From Perca fluviatilis (taxonomy: Eukaryota; Chordata; Actinopteri; Perciformes; Percidae), in NCBI RefSeq assembly GCF_010015445.1, contig NC_053123.1, forward strand, positions 1,798,001 to 1,862,000: a stretch of DNA of 64,000 nt, written 5' to 3'. Shown piece by piece: positions 32,496 through 43,357 of this stretch. The notes beneath the pieces are model-generated. The model saw nothing but the letters and a program-made list of their open reading frames with translations. It did not search any database and was not told the origin of the DNA. The translations under genes and the position numbers were made by a program. Each line of letters starts with the position of its first letter. Position 1 is the first letter of the stretch.

Positions 32496-33280
32496 TAGAG
32501 ATGCAACGAATCCAGGATTCAGGTTCGGATTCGGCCGAATATTGGGCTTGAAACCGAACCTTAGAATTTTTTTCCACCGAACCGCTTGCACTACGCTCGC
32601 TACGCTAGTCGACGTAATGAGGTGGAGCGTTCAATGCAGTAGGCTGGGAGAAAGTTGAAATGGAACTTGTGAGCAGAACAAGTTGTTGTTTGGCAGTACT
32701 TTCAGTCAAAAGAAGGCCATTCAAGTCCAGCTACATGTTCAATTTGCAATGGCGATTTGTCTGGTGGTGGCGAGGACCCTAAACTATACACAACATCACC
32801 GCTGTTAAAACATTTGGTATGAAACATCCGAAAGAATACGAGTTGTGCATGAAGGAATCTCCAGACAGCAGCCAGAATGCAGCAATTTCAGGTACGGCAA
32901 AGGAAGGACAGTCACAGCTAAAAACTTGTCGCCCTACAGTGTGAGCGGAGCGACCGAACGGCCGTTACCTTTCTAATTTCACCCACCCAACATGCCTTCA
33001 TCATACACTGGTTAGGGAAAATTTTCCAAACAAAATTGTCACTCATCTGGCGATAGCGACTTTCCTACGATGTGAAAAGAGCGTGTGAATTCAACATTAA
33101 GTTGTTACATTTAACTATTTTAGAGGCTGTGGACGTTGTTTACTTCATTAATGTGTTTACTGTGTTATTGGACTGAGGATGGGAGTAGGATTCGCTATTC
33201 AGTTTCGGATTCGGACGAATCTTAACCAGTGGATTCAGTATTCGGCCGAACCCCAAAAATCTGGATTAGGTGCATCCATA
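32496..33280 (+). mobile_element. hAT transposon fossil with 8-bp target duplication
   Basis: Ends TAGAGATGCAACGAATCCA and (reverse complement) TATGGATGCACCTAATCCA are imperfect inverted repeats. Flanks CTAATTAG (32488-32495) and CTAATTCA (33281-33288) are a diverged 8-bp duplication, as for hAT. It is far shorter than an autonomous hAT and keeps only the start of the transposase gene (32700-32880). A bare end of the same family (GGTGCAACGAATCC) is at 63866. Confidence 0.8.
32700..32880 (+). pseudogene. hAT transposase N-terminus, BED zinc finger relic
   Basis: Translation gives CSICNGDLSGGGEDPKLYTT then SPLLKHL and, after a one-base shift, MKHPKEYELCMKE. Cys-x2-Cys with L-x-x-HL and a following H is the BED-type zinc-finger layout that binds transposon ends. 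The frameshift falls between the two halves of the finger, and no catalytic (RNase H-like) or hAT dimerisation region follows. Dead copy. Confidence 0.75.
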
Positions 33281-33459
33281 CTAATTCATATTTAGTATGT
33301 GCAACTACTTAAAAATTCTCAATGGCTTCTTTAGAATGTGGTTACCGGTACCCGAAACTCTCTTAATAATGTCCTATAGTCATCCGTGTCACTAATCAGT
33401 GAGAGGCCAGTGCACTTATATGGCTAACAATTACTGGTAATCACCGCCCTCGTCCACAG

Positions 33460-33608
33460 ACGATATGGAGGATGTGAGCGCGCCGCGCCTACAGCAGTAC
33501 CTGTCAGCCAAACAGCTGCTAATGCTGACAGACAGCTATAGGCCTGAGCCCAGAGCTGTCCACACAACACAGACGGTGGCAGTGAAACAGGAGCAGCAAA
33601 GCTCTTAA
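33460..33608 (+). CDS. candidate terminal exon, protein not recognised
   Basis: After a plausible acceptor (ACCGCCCTCGTCCACAG) an open frame of 48 codons runs to TAA: DMEDVSAPRLQQYLSAKQLL, MLTDSYRPEPRAVHTTQTVA, then VKQEQQSS. The end contains VKQE, the psi-K-x-E form used for SUMO attachment, a common feature of nuclear regulators. The composition looks coding. I do not recognise the protein, and no upstream exon with a matching phase was located. An overlapping 106-residue antisense frame is the competing reading and looks like a shadow. Confidence 0.35.
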
Positions 33609-34895
33609 AGAAAGTCTTCATATACCAATCTGAAATTCCCATCCAAGTTCCATTCCCTTGTACTTCTTTTCCTTTCCTGCAAGACTTCTGGAAATCTTCC
33701 AAAGTGGAAAAGCAATTTGCCCAAGGAACACTGACAGTGGGCACACAGTGCTGTGATTTTTGGCATGGCTCTTCTGAAGACGTGCCGTGAACAAGTGCTA
33801 GTGATTAAAGCTAGTTATCTCTGATTAAAAAAGATGAATGCCCTGGCCCGCAACCTTGTGGGGAGGCTCTGTTGCACTTTGATTTGGGAAGTGTTTGTAG
33901 AGGTTTAGTGGAGACTTGAAAATATGAAAGCAGAATGAAAAAAAAGACTCAATCCACATGGACGTTTAAAGGTGTTGCAATGGATTTTAAAACGTTTCAA
34001 ATGCAGAAAACAGCATTAGGATACAGTCATTACTCTGTGTCATAAGAGGGATTTAAAGCAGAACAGAAGGGCCTGGCATCGAATTGACTATCAGTCGGTC
34101 ACAGGCTCATCTCGACTGCTAGCCTCCATATTGACCCTGTCTCTGCAGCGAGAGGCTGAAGTCCTGCTGTCCAGATTAAATGTAATTGAAGGGCAATGCT
34201 TCTTACAAACAGAGAGACTGCTTCTCTTCGTAAAGAGACTAACGATCCATGTCCTCCATGCTGCTCTTTGACTTTCTCTACCAACTCATCTCTCCACTGG
34301 CTTGCTCTCTCGTCCTCTGTGTTGATCTAACGAACGCTGCATGATGGGTAATGAAAACAGCCTTTTCAAATAGCATTAGCAGAATCTATGAACAGGTCAA
34401 GGAGGTACAAATGTGCACACGCACAAACATACTTTCATTACAGTTAAATAAAGATGTAGCAAAATACATCCAGATACATGATCGTTCTCAAGTAGTCCAG
34501 CAGACTTGCTGAAACTTTACTCCTGTGCATCCCCTGGCATTTTTTTTTTTTTTTAACAAGCTCAATTGGATTTGCCCCCTAATGCTCTGATAGATAAGCA
34601 CTTTACTCATTAGCATGGATTCAAGGGCTCTGGAAGGAATGAAGCAATCAAACGGTAATTCCACAGACAAACACGGAGGCCATAAATCACTCGCTCCCAC
34701 ACACTGGGAGACCAGATTACATCGCCACCGTGACCGCCCAGCAAATACCAACCCACAACCAGACCATACCCCCATCTAACAACTTCACATAACTCCCAGT
34801 GATACGCAACCCTTCGGCTCCGAGGTGTCAGGAGGATGACCCAGGCTGGGAGAAGTCTGGTACTGCATGCTGGATGGGTGACAATTTGCTTCATT
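33609..34895. other. no gene seen
   Basis: Would include 3' UTR if the preceding exon is real. Short frames on both strands lack any recognisable feature. Confidence 0.45.
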
Positions 34896-34898
34896 TAA

Positions 34899-35451
34899 GG
34901 CATCCTGCACACTGGCTGTGTGGCGTGAGCGTGGCGTTTCTGTTGCGTGTCAGTTGCGTGGCGGCTGCGTGGCGTTTTCTATGTCTTTCCACACCAGAAG
35001 CATGTCTGACGCAGCGCTTCTATATACTGATTTGATTACAGCCAAGACAGCGTCGGCAGTATTGATGGCAAAATAGGCTACAGAATATTTCGTTCTGTTT
35101 TTACAGGTGCAGTATTTAAAAATCTATTTCTTTTTTAAATTACATTTATATCTGCATTTATGTCAAAACCTCGAGACTTTCAAACATCAAAATGTCATTT
35201 ATTAAATGTATTTTTGTCAAAATGACATATAAACATCTTTACGTATTCTATTTTGTCTGGAAATGCTTCCAACACGCTTGCGTGTCACATGAAAAATAGG
35301 CGTTGGTCCTATTTCTAGCATGCGCGTTTTCGGCGCGGCTCGAGGCGCACCGGAGACGTGCGTGTCACACAGGCAGTGTGTAAGCTCTAACCTGTTAACA
35401 TGGGAGCCCAAATAAAAATGGACACGCCACGCAGGTAGTGTGCAGGAGGCC
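34899..35451. mobile_element. TAA-flanked TIR element (PIF/Harbinger-like MITE), 553 bp
   Basis: Ends GGCATCCTGCACACT and (reverse complement) GGCCTCCTGCACACT, each next to TAA (34896-34898, 35452-35454), the typical 3-bp Harbinger target. Sub-terminal GTGGCGTG and CACGCCACGC words mirror each other. A second right end is at 49905-50016. Confidence 0.7.
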
Positions 35452-35499
35452 TAAGTTCTATACCCGATGCTCCAAAGACAGATCTTCATATAAAAAGAT

Positions 35500-35900
35500 T
35501 AGACTAGATTAGATAGACTTTGATTGATCGCAAATTGGGACATTTTAGTCGTACAGCACATACAGAATATGCAAGAAAAAAAATTATAATAAATAGCATA
35601 GAATACAAGAACATAAAAAAAAGATAAAAAATACAAAGGAAAGAATGTACAAACGTATATACAAGTTGGGAATAAAAATGTACTTAACCTACTTAAATAG
35701 TATTTATAAAACCTATGTTTGTGCAAGTTGCACTTAGTGCAGTATTGTGATGTATATGAGTTATATCTAACACTCAGTGATGAAATGTTAAAAAGTTGTA
35801 TTGCCTGTGGATGAGCGGTCAGTGCAACAAGAAAAAGGTTATTCCAATTATAAATTTGATTCATATAGCCTAAAGAAGCTTTACATGACATAAATAGGCA
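35500..35900 (-). mobile_element. probable LINE/SINE tail region
   Basis: TTAGACTAGATTAGATAGAC followed by 'tttgattgatcgcaaattggga' resembles the inverted 3' end (short AGATT repeats plus TTTATTGATC-like word) seen in several fish retroposons. The 130-residue antisense frame shows nothing familiar. Confidence 0.35.
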
Positions 35901-35923
35901 GGGAAGGCACGTCTGAAAAGGTA

Positions 35924-36920
35924 CACTCTAAGAAATAAATCCATAACATAACAGAAAATGTTCTGGCGGCTCATTACCCGGACTTTGTTCCGTAATTAAA
36001 AACAGAAATGTTGTGTGTAGCTTCAGTAAAAATACAGAACGTTTTGTGTTGTTTAAAGTTCTCTCGTACAAAGCTGCTCAGTAAGAATAAACTTCTGGAA
36101 AAAAGGAAAGCGATCTCTAATTAATTATAAGCTTTTTTTTTAACACTTTGACGTTGTTGTTAGTTAAAGGTGCCCTGCCATACAAAACCGTTTTTACTTG
36201 AATTTTTTGAAATCTGTTAGGTCCATATGTGTGTGTGTTATGTGGTGAATGTGAAAATGAACCGCTACCTCCTCTGTCAGCTCTAGCCATTGAACAGAAA
36301 TAAGCGGAGAAATCAGACCAATTACAGAAGCTGGTCAGTCTAACATCATGTTGCCTGAGCTCATTACTATTCATGGGCTCGCCCAGTGTAAAAGTGCTGG
36401 GTAAAGGATGCTGATAGCCAGGCTCTTATTGGTTAGCTGTTAGCCAATCAGAGTCAAGCAGCTTAGCTCGTTGAATATGAATGAGAACTGGCACATATCG
36501 AGCTGAGTCTTCCTGTAGGCTTTCTATACCACGCTAGAATGGCTTGAAACAAGGTAACCAAGGCATTCTTTACACAAAAAGTCCACGGTAGGAACTTCAG
36601 ACATCACCATAAAGTAATGAAATACGTGTGGCAGGGCACCTTTAATGCTAACGATAATGATGTTGTAAATAGCTTACTAAGTTAGCTAGCATTAAGGATA
36701 TCCAACAAAAATATCACATATGTAACACAACACACCAACCCAAACAACATTTTATACTACTATCCATCCAATAAAACATACATGTTGTTAATTTCCCCCA
36801 CACAATTTGAAATGTAAATAAACATATAGTAAACAATACAACTGCGAATCACGTTCTATGGACATTTTCGGTTAAATATACAATCATACAACTGTAAATA
36901 CACAGATATTTCTTCGAGTG
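35924..36920. mobile_element. CACTC-ended element, split by a TTAA MITE, TA-flanked
   Basis: Ends CACTCTAAGAAATAAATC and (reverse complement) CACTCGAAGAAATATCTG, TA at 35922-35923 and 36921-36922. Minus its guest (36164-36645) it is about 515 bases and shares its interior with the element at 25219. Confidence 0.75.
36164..36645. mobile_element. TTAA-target MITE, 482 bp, perfect 17-bp ends
   Basis: TTAAAGGTGCCCTGCCA at the left and its exact complement TGGCAGGGCACCTTTAA at the right. TTAA at both edges suggests a piggyBac-type (or Kolobok-type) target. Contains an internal short palindrome (GGTTAGCTGTTAGCCAATCA region). Non-coding. Confidence 0.85.
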
Positions 36921-36924
36921 TAAC

Positions 36925-37356
36925 CTTTGAGATATCTTTTGAGCGCTGAAAGGGTGGCGGCCTCTTTACCGTGGGATGGTAGGGGACTCCAGAGAGAGAG
37001 GCAGCAGGAAAAGAAAAGCCCAGGTTTGGCACTTGGTCCCGGGAGTATTTACGAGCTTTGCATAATTGGATCTGAGGCAATGAGAAGGAGTGGACTGGTC
37101 GAGTTATTAAGGGCCCTGTGGGTCATGAGGAGGGTTTCATCATTAGACTGGGAGCCAGTTGAGATGGTGGAAAAGAAGACCATGTTGAGGGAAAACTCCT
37201 GGGTTGTGATGGTGAGGGAGTTAGGGCTGCTAATTAGGATATCACATATATTGCAGCTGAATTTAATCGTTTTTTTTGCATTCAGTTTTTAGCATATGTT
37301 ATGGTCCCTCTACTCTGTGCGATTTTAGCAGACTTAGTTATGAGAGAAACGTGTTG
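36925..37356. other. open 121-residue frame, possibly LINE-derived
   Basis: A + frame at 36927-37292 is open but has no recognised domain. Its wording (CTGTGGGTCATGAGGAGG, GACTGGGAGCCAGTTGAG) resembles the antisense of LINE 3' ORF regions, so it may be an old antisense LINE piece. Low certainty. Confidence 0.3.
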
Positions 37357-37369
37357 AAGTCCCTGTTTT

Positions 37370-37549
37370 TATTTTCTGTTTAAATTATTTTTTGGGCATT
37401 TTAGGACAGCTGAAGATGAAAGGAGAAAGAGAGGGGGAATGACATGCAGCAAAGGGCCGCAGGTCGGAGTCGGATGGGCGACCGCTGCGTCGCGGAGTAA
37501 ACCTCTATATATGGGCGCCCGCTCTACCAACTGAGCTACCCAGGCCCCC
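37370..37549 (-). mobile_element. tRNA-derived SINE-I, copy 2, perfect 13-bp target duplication
   Basis: Minus strand head GGTAGCTCAGTTGGTAGAGC is a textbook pol III A box. The B-box region is mutated (CATCCGACTCC). Flanks AAGTCCCTGTTTT at 37357-37369 and 37550-37562 are identical, marking a recent insertion. A 60-residue frame beginning MGAWVAQLVER is just the tRNA-like head translated. Confidence 0.93.
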
Positions 37550-37562
37550 AAGTCCCTGTTTT

Positions 37563-37985
37563 CTGATTAAAGGATGAATCGACCCAAAAGAAACCTGATT
37601 GGTGTTTTTGCCAATTTATTTTAAACCATGCATGTTCTACATTATCATTCACAATATACATGTCCAGGTATACATAACTGGAATAAAGGAAAGTGTTTTT
37701 CATATTTGCAATCACTAATTTCCAATCTAGTTTTAATTTTGCATTTCTGATTATAATTTTTTTTTTAAATCAAGTATTCTTGTCATTCCCATTAATACAA
37801 GGACAAACGCAAAAGGTATAATGTCCTTATGTTGATACATATTGACACTTAGCTTAATTTGTTCTGCCACGTCAATCATCAACAATAAAACTCACGTTTT
37901 GGTGCCCATCCGTTAGCATCAAAGAACAATGGCTGCCCTTTGGCACTGATATCAATGACAATCATACATCAATAGACCATATCAG
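37563..37985. other. no gene seen
   Basis: AT-rich, nothing recognised. Confidence 0.5.
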
Positions 37986-37989
37986 CACC

Positions 37990-38330
37990 CATCCATCCAT
38001 CGTCAACCACTTATCCCCGCAATGGTGGGGGCACCAATCCCAGCAAACGTCGGAAAGCGGGTACACCCTGGACAGGTCGCCAGTCCATCGCGGGGGCCCA
38101 CATGAAACAACCACTCACTCACACATGCACACCTCACGGACAATTTAGGGACACAATAAACCTAGCGCATGTCTTTGGTGGTGGGAGGAAGCCGAATTAC
38201 CGGAGAGAACCCACACAGACCACGGGGAGAACATGCAAACTCCACACAGAAGGCCGACCACCGGGTACGAACCCACAACCTTCTTGCTGTGAGCGACAGT
38301 GCTAACCACCGCACCACCGTGTCCCCTAAT
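37990..38330 (-). mobile_element. tRNA-like SINE (SINE-III) with (GATG)n tail
   Basis: Minus strand: ACACGGTGGTGCGGTGGTTA with an A-box-like core, GGTTGTGGGTTCGTACCC with a B box, body GTGGAGTTTGCATGTTCTCC and 'ccgctttccgacgtttgctggg', tail GATGGATGGATGG at 37990-38003. This is a very common fish repeat. CAGCACC on both flanks (37983, 38332) may be a short target duplication. Confidence 0.75.
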
Positions 38331-38339
38331 GCAGCACCA

Positions 38340-39180
38340 TGTCCGGATTAAACTGCTGGGAGGCACTAAGGCAAAAATGAGCTGTTGGCTCCCCGTTCAC
38401 TCATCCCATTCCAGTCCTTCCCATTCTGTGTGTCGCAGAAGACAAGCCCCCACTGGTCATTCACTTTAATGAAACCTCGTGTTGTGTTCTTGTCGGCCAT
38501 GAACGCGTTGTCCTTCGGGTTCAAAATTGAAAATAAACATTTTTTTGGTGCTTTTTTCCCCTTACGTTTTTGTCGCTTTTTTACAATGCTTTTGATGCTA
38601 TTTGTCACTTTTTTTTCATTCATGGTCGATGAAGATAATTTATATGACATTATACCTCAGTTTTGAGTTCAAAACGAGCAGAAATTATAAATTATTTTGA
38701 CTAATAGTTAAGATCAGAGGGTGTTGAGTGGATCACAGACATGTCAAAGTTTAGTTTTGGAACCATTTTATAAATACATTTTCAAATGCTATAAAATTGG
38801 ATAAAACACCCAAAGTTCAATGAAAGTAATCATGCATTTCACCTGCAAAGAACACCCACGCATCCATGTTATTTTTGGGCAATTTGGTTGAAAGAAACCC
38901 ATATTTCTGATATAAAACAAAAACGTTGGAAACGGGTCAAATTTGACCCGAGGACAACACAAGGGTTAAGGAATATGCAGCATGCGGCATGCTGATTTTG
39001 TGTAAAAGATCCAACTGTCACTTTCTCATTGACTCTACTGTTGCCACTGCTTTCATCAGCTACACGCAAAACCAATGGCAGGTTAGGGCCCCGTTACCTG
39101 TGGGTAGGGGAACTGCATTCTTAGAAATGGAATAAACAATAAATGCTGTGAAAATACTGATAATATGAAATATGTAACAA
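38340..39180. other. no gene seen
   Basis: Opposing frames at 38366-38666 are low-complexity (Lys-rich against Phe-rich) and look like chance. Confidence 0.45.
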
Positions 39181-39182
39181 TT

Positions 39183-40665
39183 TCACAGATAAACACAAAG
39201 TGCTTCACAACAAATGGGTGATACACAACAGTTATACATTGCAGTACATACAGAAGACACTAGGACACAAAACCGCCTAATCACCCTATGGTCTATGAAA
39301 CGCCTCTTTAAAAGAAGAGTTTTCAACTGAGTTTTAAAATTTGTCACTGAATCCAAGCAGCGTCGAAGGAGGCAGTGAGTTCCACAGCCTAGGTCCACAG
39401 CTTGAACGAACGGTCCCCTCTAGTTTTAAAATGTACGGGGAAACTAAAATCTCTGACCTGTTGATCCAGACTGGGGACGATGCGCAGCTGTATCAGGTCA
39501 GAGATATAGGCGCCTGACCTTGTAGGGCTCTAAAGTAGACCAAAATCTTGAAGTGTATTCTAAATCCACTGGTAACCAGAGAACTAAACCGGAGTGATGT
39601 GTGCTGCTTACTAGTGTGGGTTAAAAGCCTAGCGCAGAATTCTGGACAGTCTGGAGGCAAGATCTTTCTTATCAAACAATAAGAAGACTATTACAATAAT
39701 CTAACGGGAAATGAATGCATGAATAATCATCTCCAAATCGGCCTTTGACCCAACCTTACTTGAAATGTTCCTTAATTGAAAGAAACAGTTTTAATAAGTT
39801 GCTTCGAGTGTTTCTCTGAGACATGGAAACATCAAAACAACACCTAAGCTCCTGAGACTGGGCTGCACAGGCGGAGCCTAAGGCGCGAGGTGCTGTTTTC
39901 CGGGCGATGCTCTGCTCTGGGGCAATGATGAGTGTTTCAGTCTTAGCTGAGTTCAACAGTAAAAGTTATCATTTGCTACTTGCTTAATCCCACTCAAGAC
40001 AGTTGAGTAGGGATGACAGTTTATATAAGTCAGTAAGCTTAAAAGCAGCGTATAGCTGAATGTCATCTGCATACAAGTGATAAGAAACATCCTTGTACTG
40101 GCCGATTATATGTCCTAAAGGAAGTATATATAAAAAGGAAGAGAATCGGTCCCAGGATAGAACCCTGAGGAACACCACGATAACCTGCAGTATCTGACAT
40201 GATCTGATTGATAAAGACACCAAAACTTCTACCGGTAAGGTAAGATGAAAACCATTTTAAAGCTGATCCCGTATCCCTAATAGATCCTGAAGTTTATTAA
40301 TCAAAATATTGTGATCAATAGTGTCAAAGGCAGATGTAAGGTCCAATAAAACTAACACTGTATGCTTTCCACAATCTGCTGACATCAAAATATCACTCGA
40401 ACTTTAACTAGTGTAGTGTTCGAGAATGTTTTTTCCGAAACCTGACTGATATTTGTCAAAAATATTATTTATCTCTAAGAAAGTAGTAAGCTGCTCTGCT
40501 ACCACTTTCTCTGAATCTTAGCCTAAAAGGGAGTTTAGATATAGGCCTATAATTCATTGGTTGCAATGGATCTAAACTGGGGTTTTAAGAACAGGTTCAA
40601 CAATAGCATGTTTAAAAATGTCCGGAACCACAACAGTATAATGAGGGAAACCAGCCTAACCAATT
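39183..40665 (-). pseudogene. L2/Rex1-like LINE reverse-transcriptase ORF, dead, antisense
   Basis: Read from 40665 down to 39183 it gives, across at least five frame changes, conserved RT blocks in order: [12 protein letters not shown] region, the GVPQG/S block (degenerate), [20 protein letters not shown], the catalytic YADDIQLY (codons near 40062-40073), then NSAKTETLIIAPEQS, RLLTHTSKQ, FRIHFKILV, RALQGQAPI and SVTNFKTQLKTLLLKR. The 3' end runs into CACTTTGTGTTTATCTGTG, the LINE tail. The endonuclease half is missing. The YADD site survives, but the frame is broken throughout. Confidence 0.85.
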
Positions 40666-40679
40666 TCCAGATAAAAAAT

Positions 40680-41565
40680 TACAATGATATTAACTTCTAG
40701 AACACATAGAATACCTCATACTGATGATACGCAACTGTGCACGGGTGTTTTCCTAAGGGCTAATTAATCTATATGCAGCTCACATTTGGCCTCTCCTTGT
40801 GCAATTATCTGCATACTAACTATGTAAACAGTTCCTCTTCTGAAGTGATCTGGCATCAGGTACTCAAAGAGAAAGCATTACAACACCAGTGCAATGTAGA
40901 ACAAGCCAATGCAAACAGATAAAATGTAACCCCTTGCCAGCGTAAATCAAGGCACTATAAATAAGAAGGCTGCCATCTCCTGTTCCTCCCCCCCATACAC
41001 ACAGATACACACACAAGATGGCACAGTGCCCTGTCATCTTATTTATCTCTGAGATGCATCCTCTTTCCCACAGAGTTCACAGACACCCACAGCAACATGG
41101 CCCACATCGGCCCACTCTCCCTTCTGATACATGGAAGCACACACTGCCTATCTGCTGAGGAGGCTACTGAGGGAAGCTCTGCGGCGGCAGACTATACAGA
41201 CCGTATTTCGTTTAGCCGTGTCCTTCACAAAACTGAAGATTCATTCATCTTTCAAACTGGAAGAGGAAACACTGCAATGACGCCTTAATGCTCTGAAAAA
41301 AATACTTATAGAAACGTGTAGCCATCTTAAATTATTGAGCTAGGAATTTGAGTTGTATTTATGAGAGTCACACCTGCTTCGGTCTGTTGGTTTTAAACAA
41401 CTACATGCATCATTTGCAAAGTGAAACCGCAAGGTCATTGTTTTGTCATCAAAATTGCCCAATCTGGATAGCATTAGTATGTACATCTATGTCTGAATAA
41501 TATTCTGATTATTATTTTTTGCATCACATGACCATGACAACATATAAGCATCATGGGCCACTGCA
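40680..41565. other. no gene seen
   Basis: Nothing recognised. The 63-residue frame at 41097 has no supporting feature. Confidence 0.45.
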
Positions 41566-41569
41566 ATCA

Positions 41570-41615
41570 AACACACCTGAGGAAGGCCAAATTGTGGGCC
41601 GAAAGGTTGTGTGCC
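41570..41615 (+). ncRNA. hammerhead-ribozyme-like motif, degenerate (Penelope-like tail)
   Basis: CACACCTGAGGAAGGCC, a loop, then GGGCCGAAAGGTTGTGTG. This has the hammerhead layout: a CUGANGA-type box (here CTGAGGA, consensus CUGAUGA), a helix II made by AGGCC/GGCC(T), the GAA(A) box, and outer strands CACACC / GGTTGTGTG that can pair with one bulge. Penelope-like retroelements are known to carry such ribozymes. The U-to-G change in the core would be expected to kill cleavage. A plain repeat tail is the alternative. Confidence 0.4.
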
Positions 41616-42220
41616 CTATTTTGCACTATTAAAGTATTTTTCGGAGCATTAAGCTGTTGTGCGAACTTTACCTTCTTCTGAACATTTACTCTTTTAGCTT
41701 CTTTAGCTTTCATAATGTGGCGTGTTGTTGACAGATGAGAGGGATTTAAGCATGTTGTTCACATGTGTTTGGATCACTCAAAAGTGGGTGTGGCTTAGAA
41801 AATATAACAATCGGGACATCCATCCCCTGCTTGAAAGATAACGACGGAGACGTGTCCTCAACCGTCCTGCATGTTAGCGTTTAGCTCGCTAGCTTCAGTA
41901 GTTTACCCGCAAATCTGTCCAGCGTCACCTATTCCGTGGGCGTGTGTGGATAAACTTGGTGCTGTGAACATAACCATCAAAAAACCAAGGTATGCCACGT
42001 TCCTGTGCAAAGATGATGACCTGCTGTGATAATAATGGATGCCTTTTAAAGCATTTTACATTAAAAAAGGATAATACCTAAGTGCATGAGCAGAAAGTGC
42101 CTGGTCCCTTTGCTGCAGTTTATTTTTTTATTTTTGCAGAATGAGTTCAAGGTGATTCTAGATTCCATCTTTATCAGTGTGGGTGTGTGTGTATGTGTGA
42201 GTAAGATGAAAGACGGATCT

Positions 42221-42229
42221 TACACACAC

Positions 42230-42285
<56 letters not shown>

Positions 42286-42299
42286 ACACACACACACAT
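42221..42299. repeat. (CA)n microsatellite
   Basis: CA run with CGC and CATA interruptions. Confidence 0.97.
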
Positions 42300-42748
42300 A
42301 CTTCCTAAGAATCTAATATGAGTCGCAGCATGTGGAAAGCCCCGCAGGAGATGTCTCAGGCCTCTAGGTTTGCTTTTTTTTTTCTTTCTTTCTGTGGACC
42401 AGTGCTGCCGGTCCCCAGAGAGATAGCAGTGATAGCTGTCTGTATTCAGACAACAGGAAAGCACTTAGCCTCCCGAAGAGTCTCCTTTTAAAGCCGCTCC
42501 TTTTTCCCCCACAGAGTGAGAGCAGTGACACCGGACGCCTCGGTGTCGGCCAGTCTGTAGTGAAATCAGTTCAAGGTGCTGGTCTGGGGGTCAGGTTTAG
42601 GATAGAGAGAGCCTGGGGGGGGGGAATCAAAGGTCAGACTTTGATGCAGGATGCAGGCGGCCTCAGGGTTGTGGTTTGATGGGGCGGTCCAGGTGTGAGG
42701 AAGACGGCTGATGATAGGGCTGGGGAGAGTTACTACTGCTGCTTGACT

Positions 42749-42776
42749 GTGTGTGTGTGTGTGTGTGTGTGTGTCT
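42749..42776 (+). repeat. (GT)n microsatellite, short
   Basis: About 26 bases of GT. Confidence 0.95.
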
Positions 42777-42779
42777 GTG

Positions 42780-43321
42780 TTGACTAGGTGATATATAGAT
42801 GCTTACCAATGTGTGAGTGCATCAGGGAGTGGGCGTTACAACCCACTGGGCTTTTGATCACTTCACAGGCTGCTTTTGGAGAAAGTTGGGACCTGCTGAG
42901 AGCTTTTAGTCACACAGAGAAAGCAAGAGCATAGAGTGAGCGGACACAGGTAGGTTATGGGTAATAAGGGGAAAGTATCTGTCTGAATATTGTAGATAAA
43001 AAACAGTCCACTCTAGGAAGCGATTCAAGAGAATTGACAGGAGATGCATTTCTATTGTTGGGGTAAAATGATGGAACACTGCCAATGTACATTTAAAAAT
43101 GTGCAACTCTTGGAAGGTTTGTAATTTTTATTTATTGTTTTGATACTTTCATTGCAAGTCATTCGCCACATAAACAATATCATTGCAATTGTAATCTTTT
43201 TTAATATAGGCTATATGTACATATCTATGCAATCCACCCAGTGATAATAATAATTATAAAAATAATAGTAATAACAGAAGCAAGATAACTAAAGGAAAAA
43301 TAAAATGAAAAGAGAGAATAA

Positions 43322-43357
<36 letters not shown>

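Noticed and set aside
37369..37551. Frame beginning MGAWVAQLVER
   Set aside because: It is the tRNA-like head of SINE-I translated; the tRNA itself is not functional because the anticodon arm is replaced.
38366..38666. Opposing frames of 93-94 residues
   Set aside because: One is Lys-rich and the other Phe-rich, a simple mirror of A/T-rich sequence with no domain.
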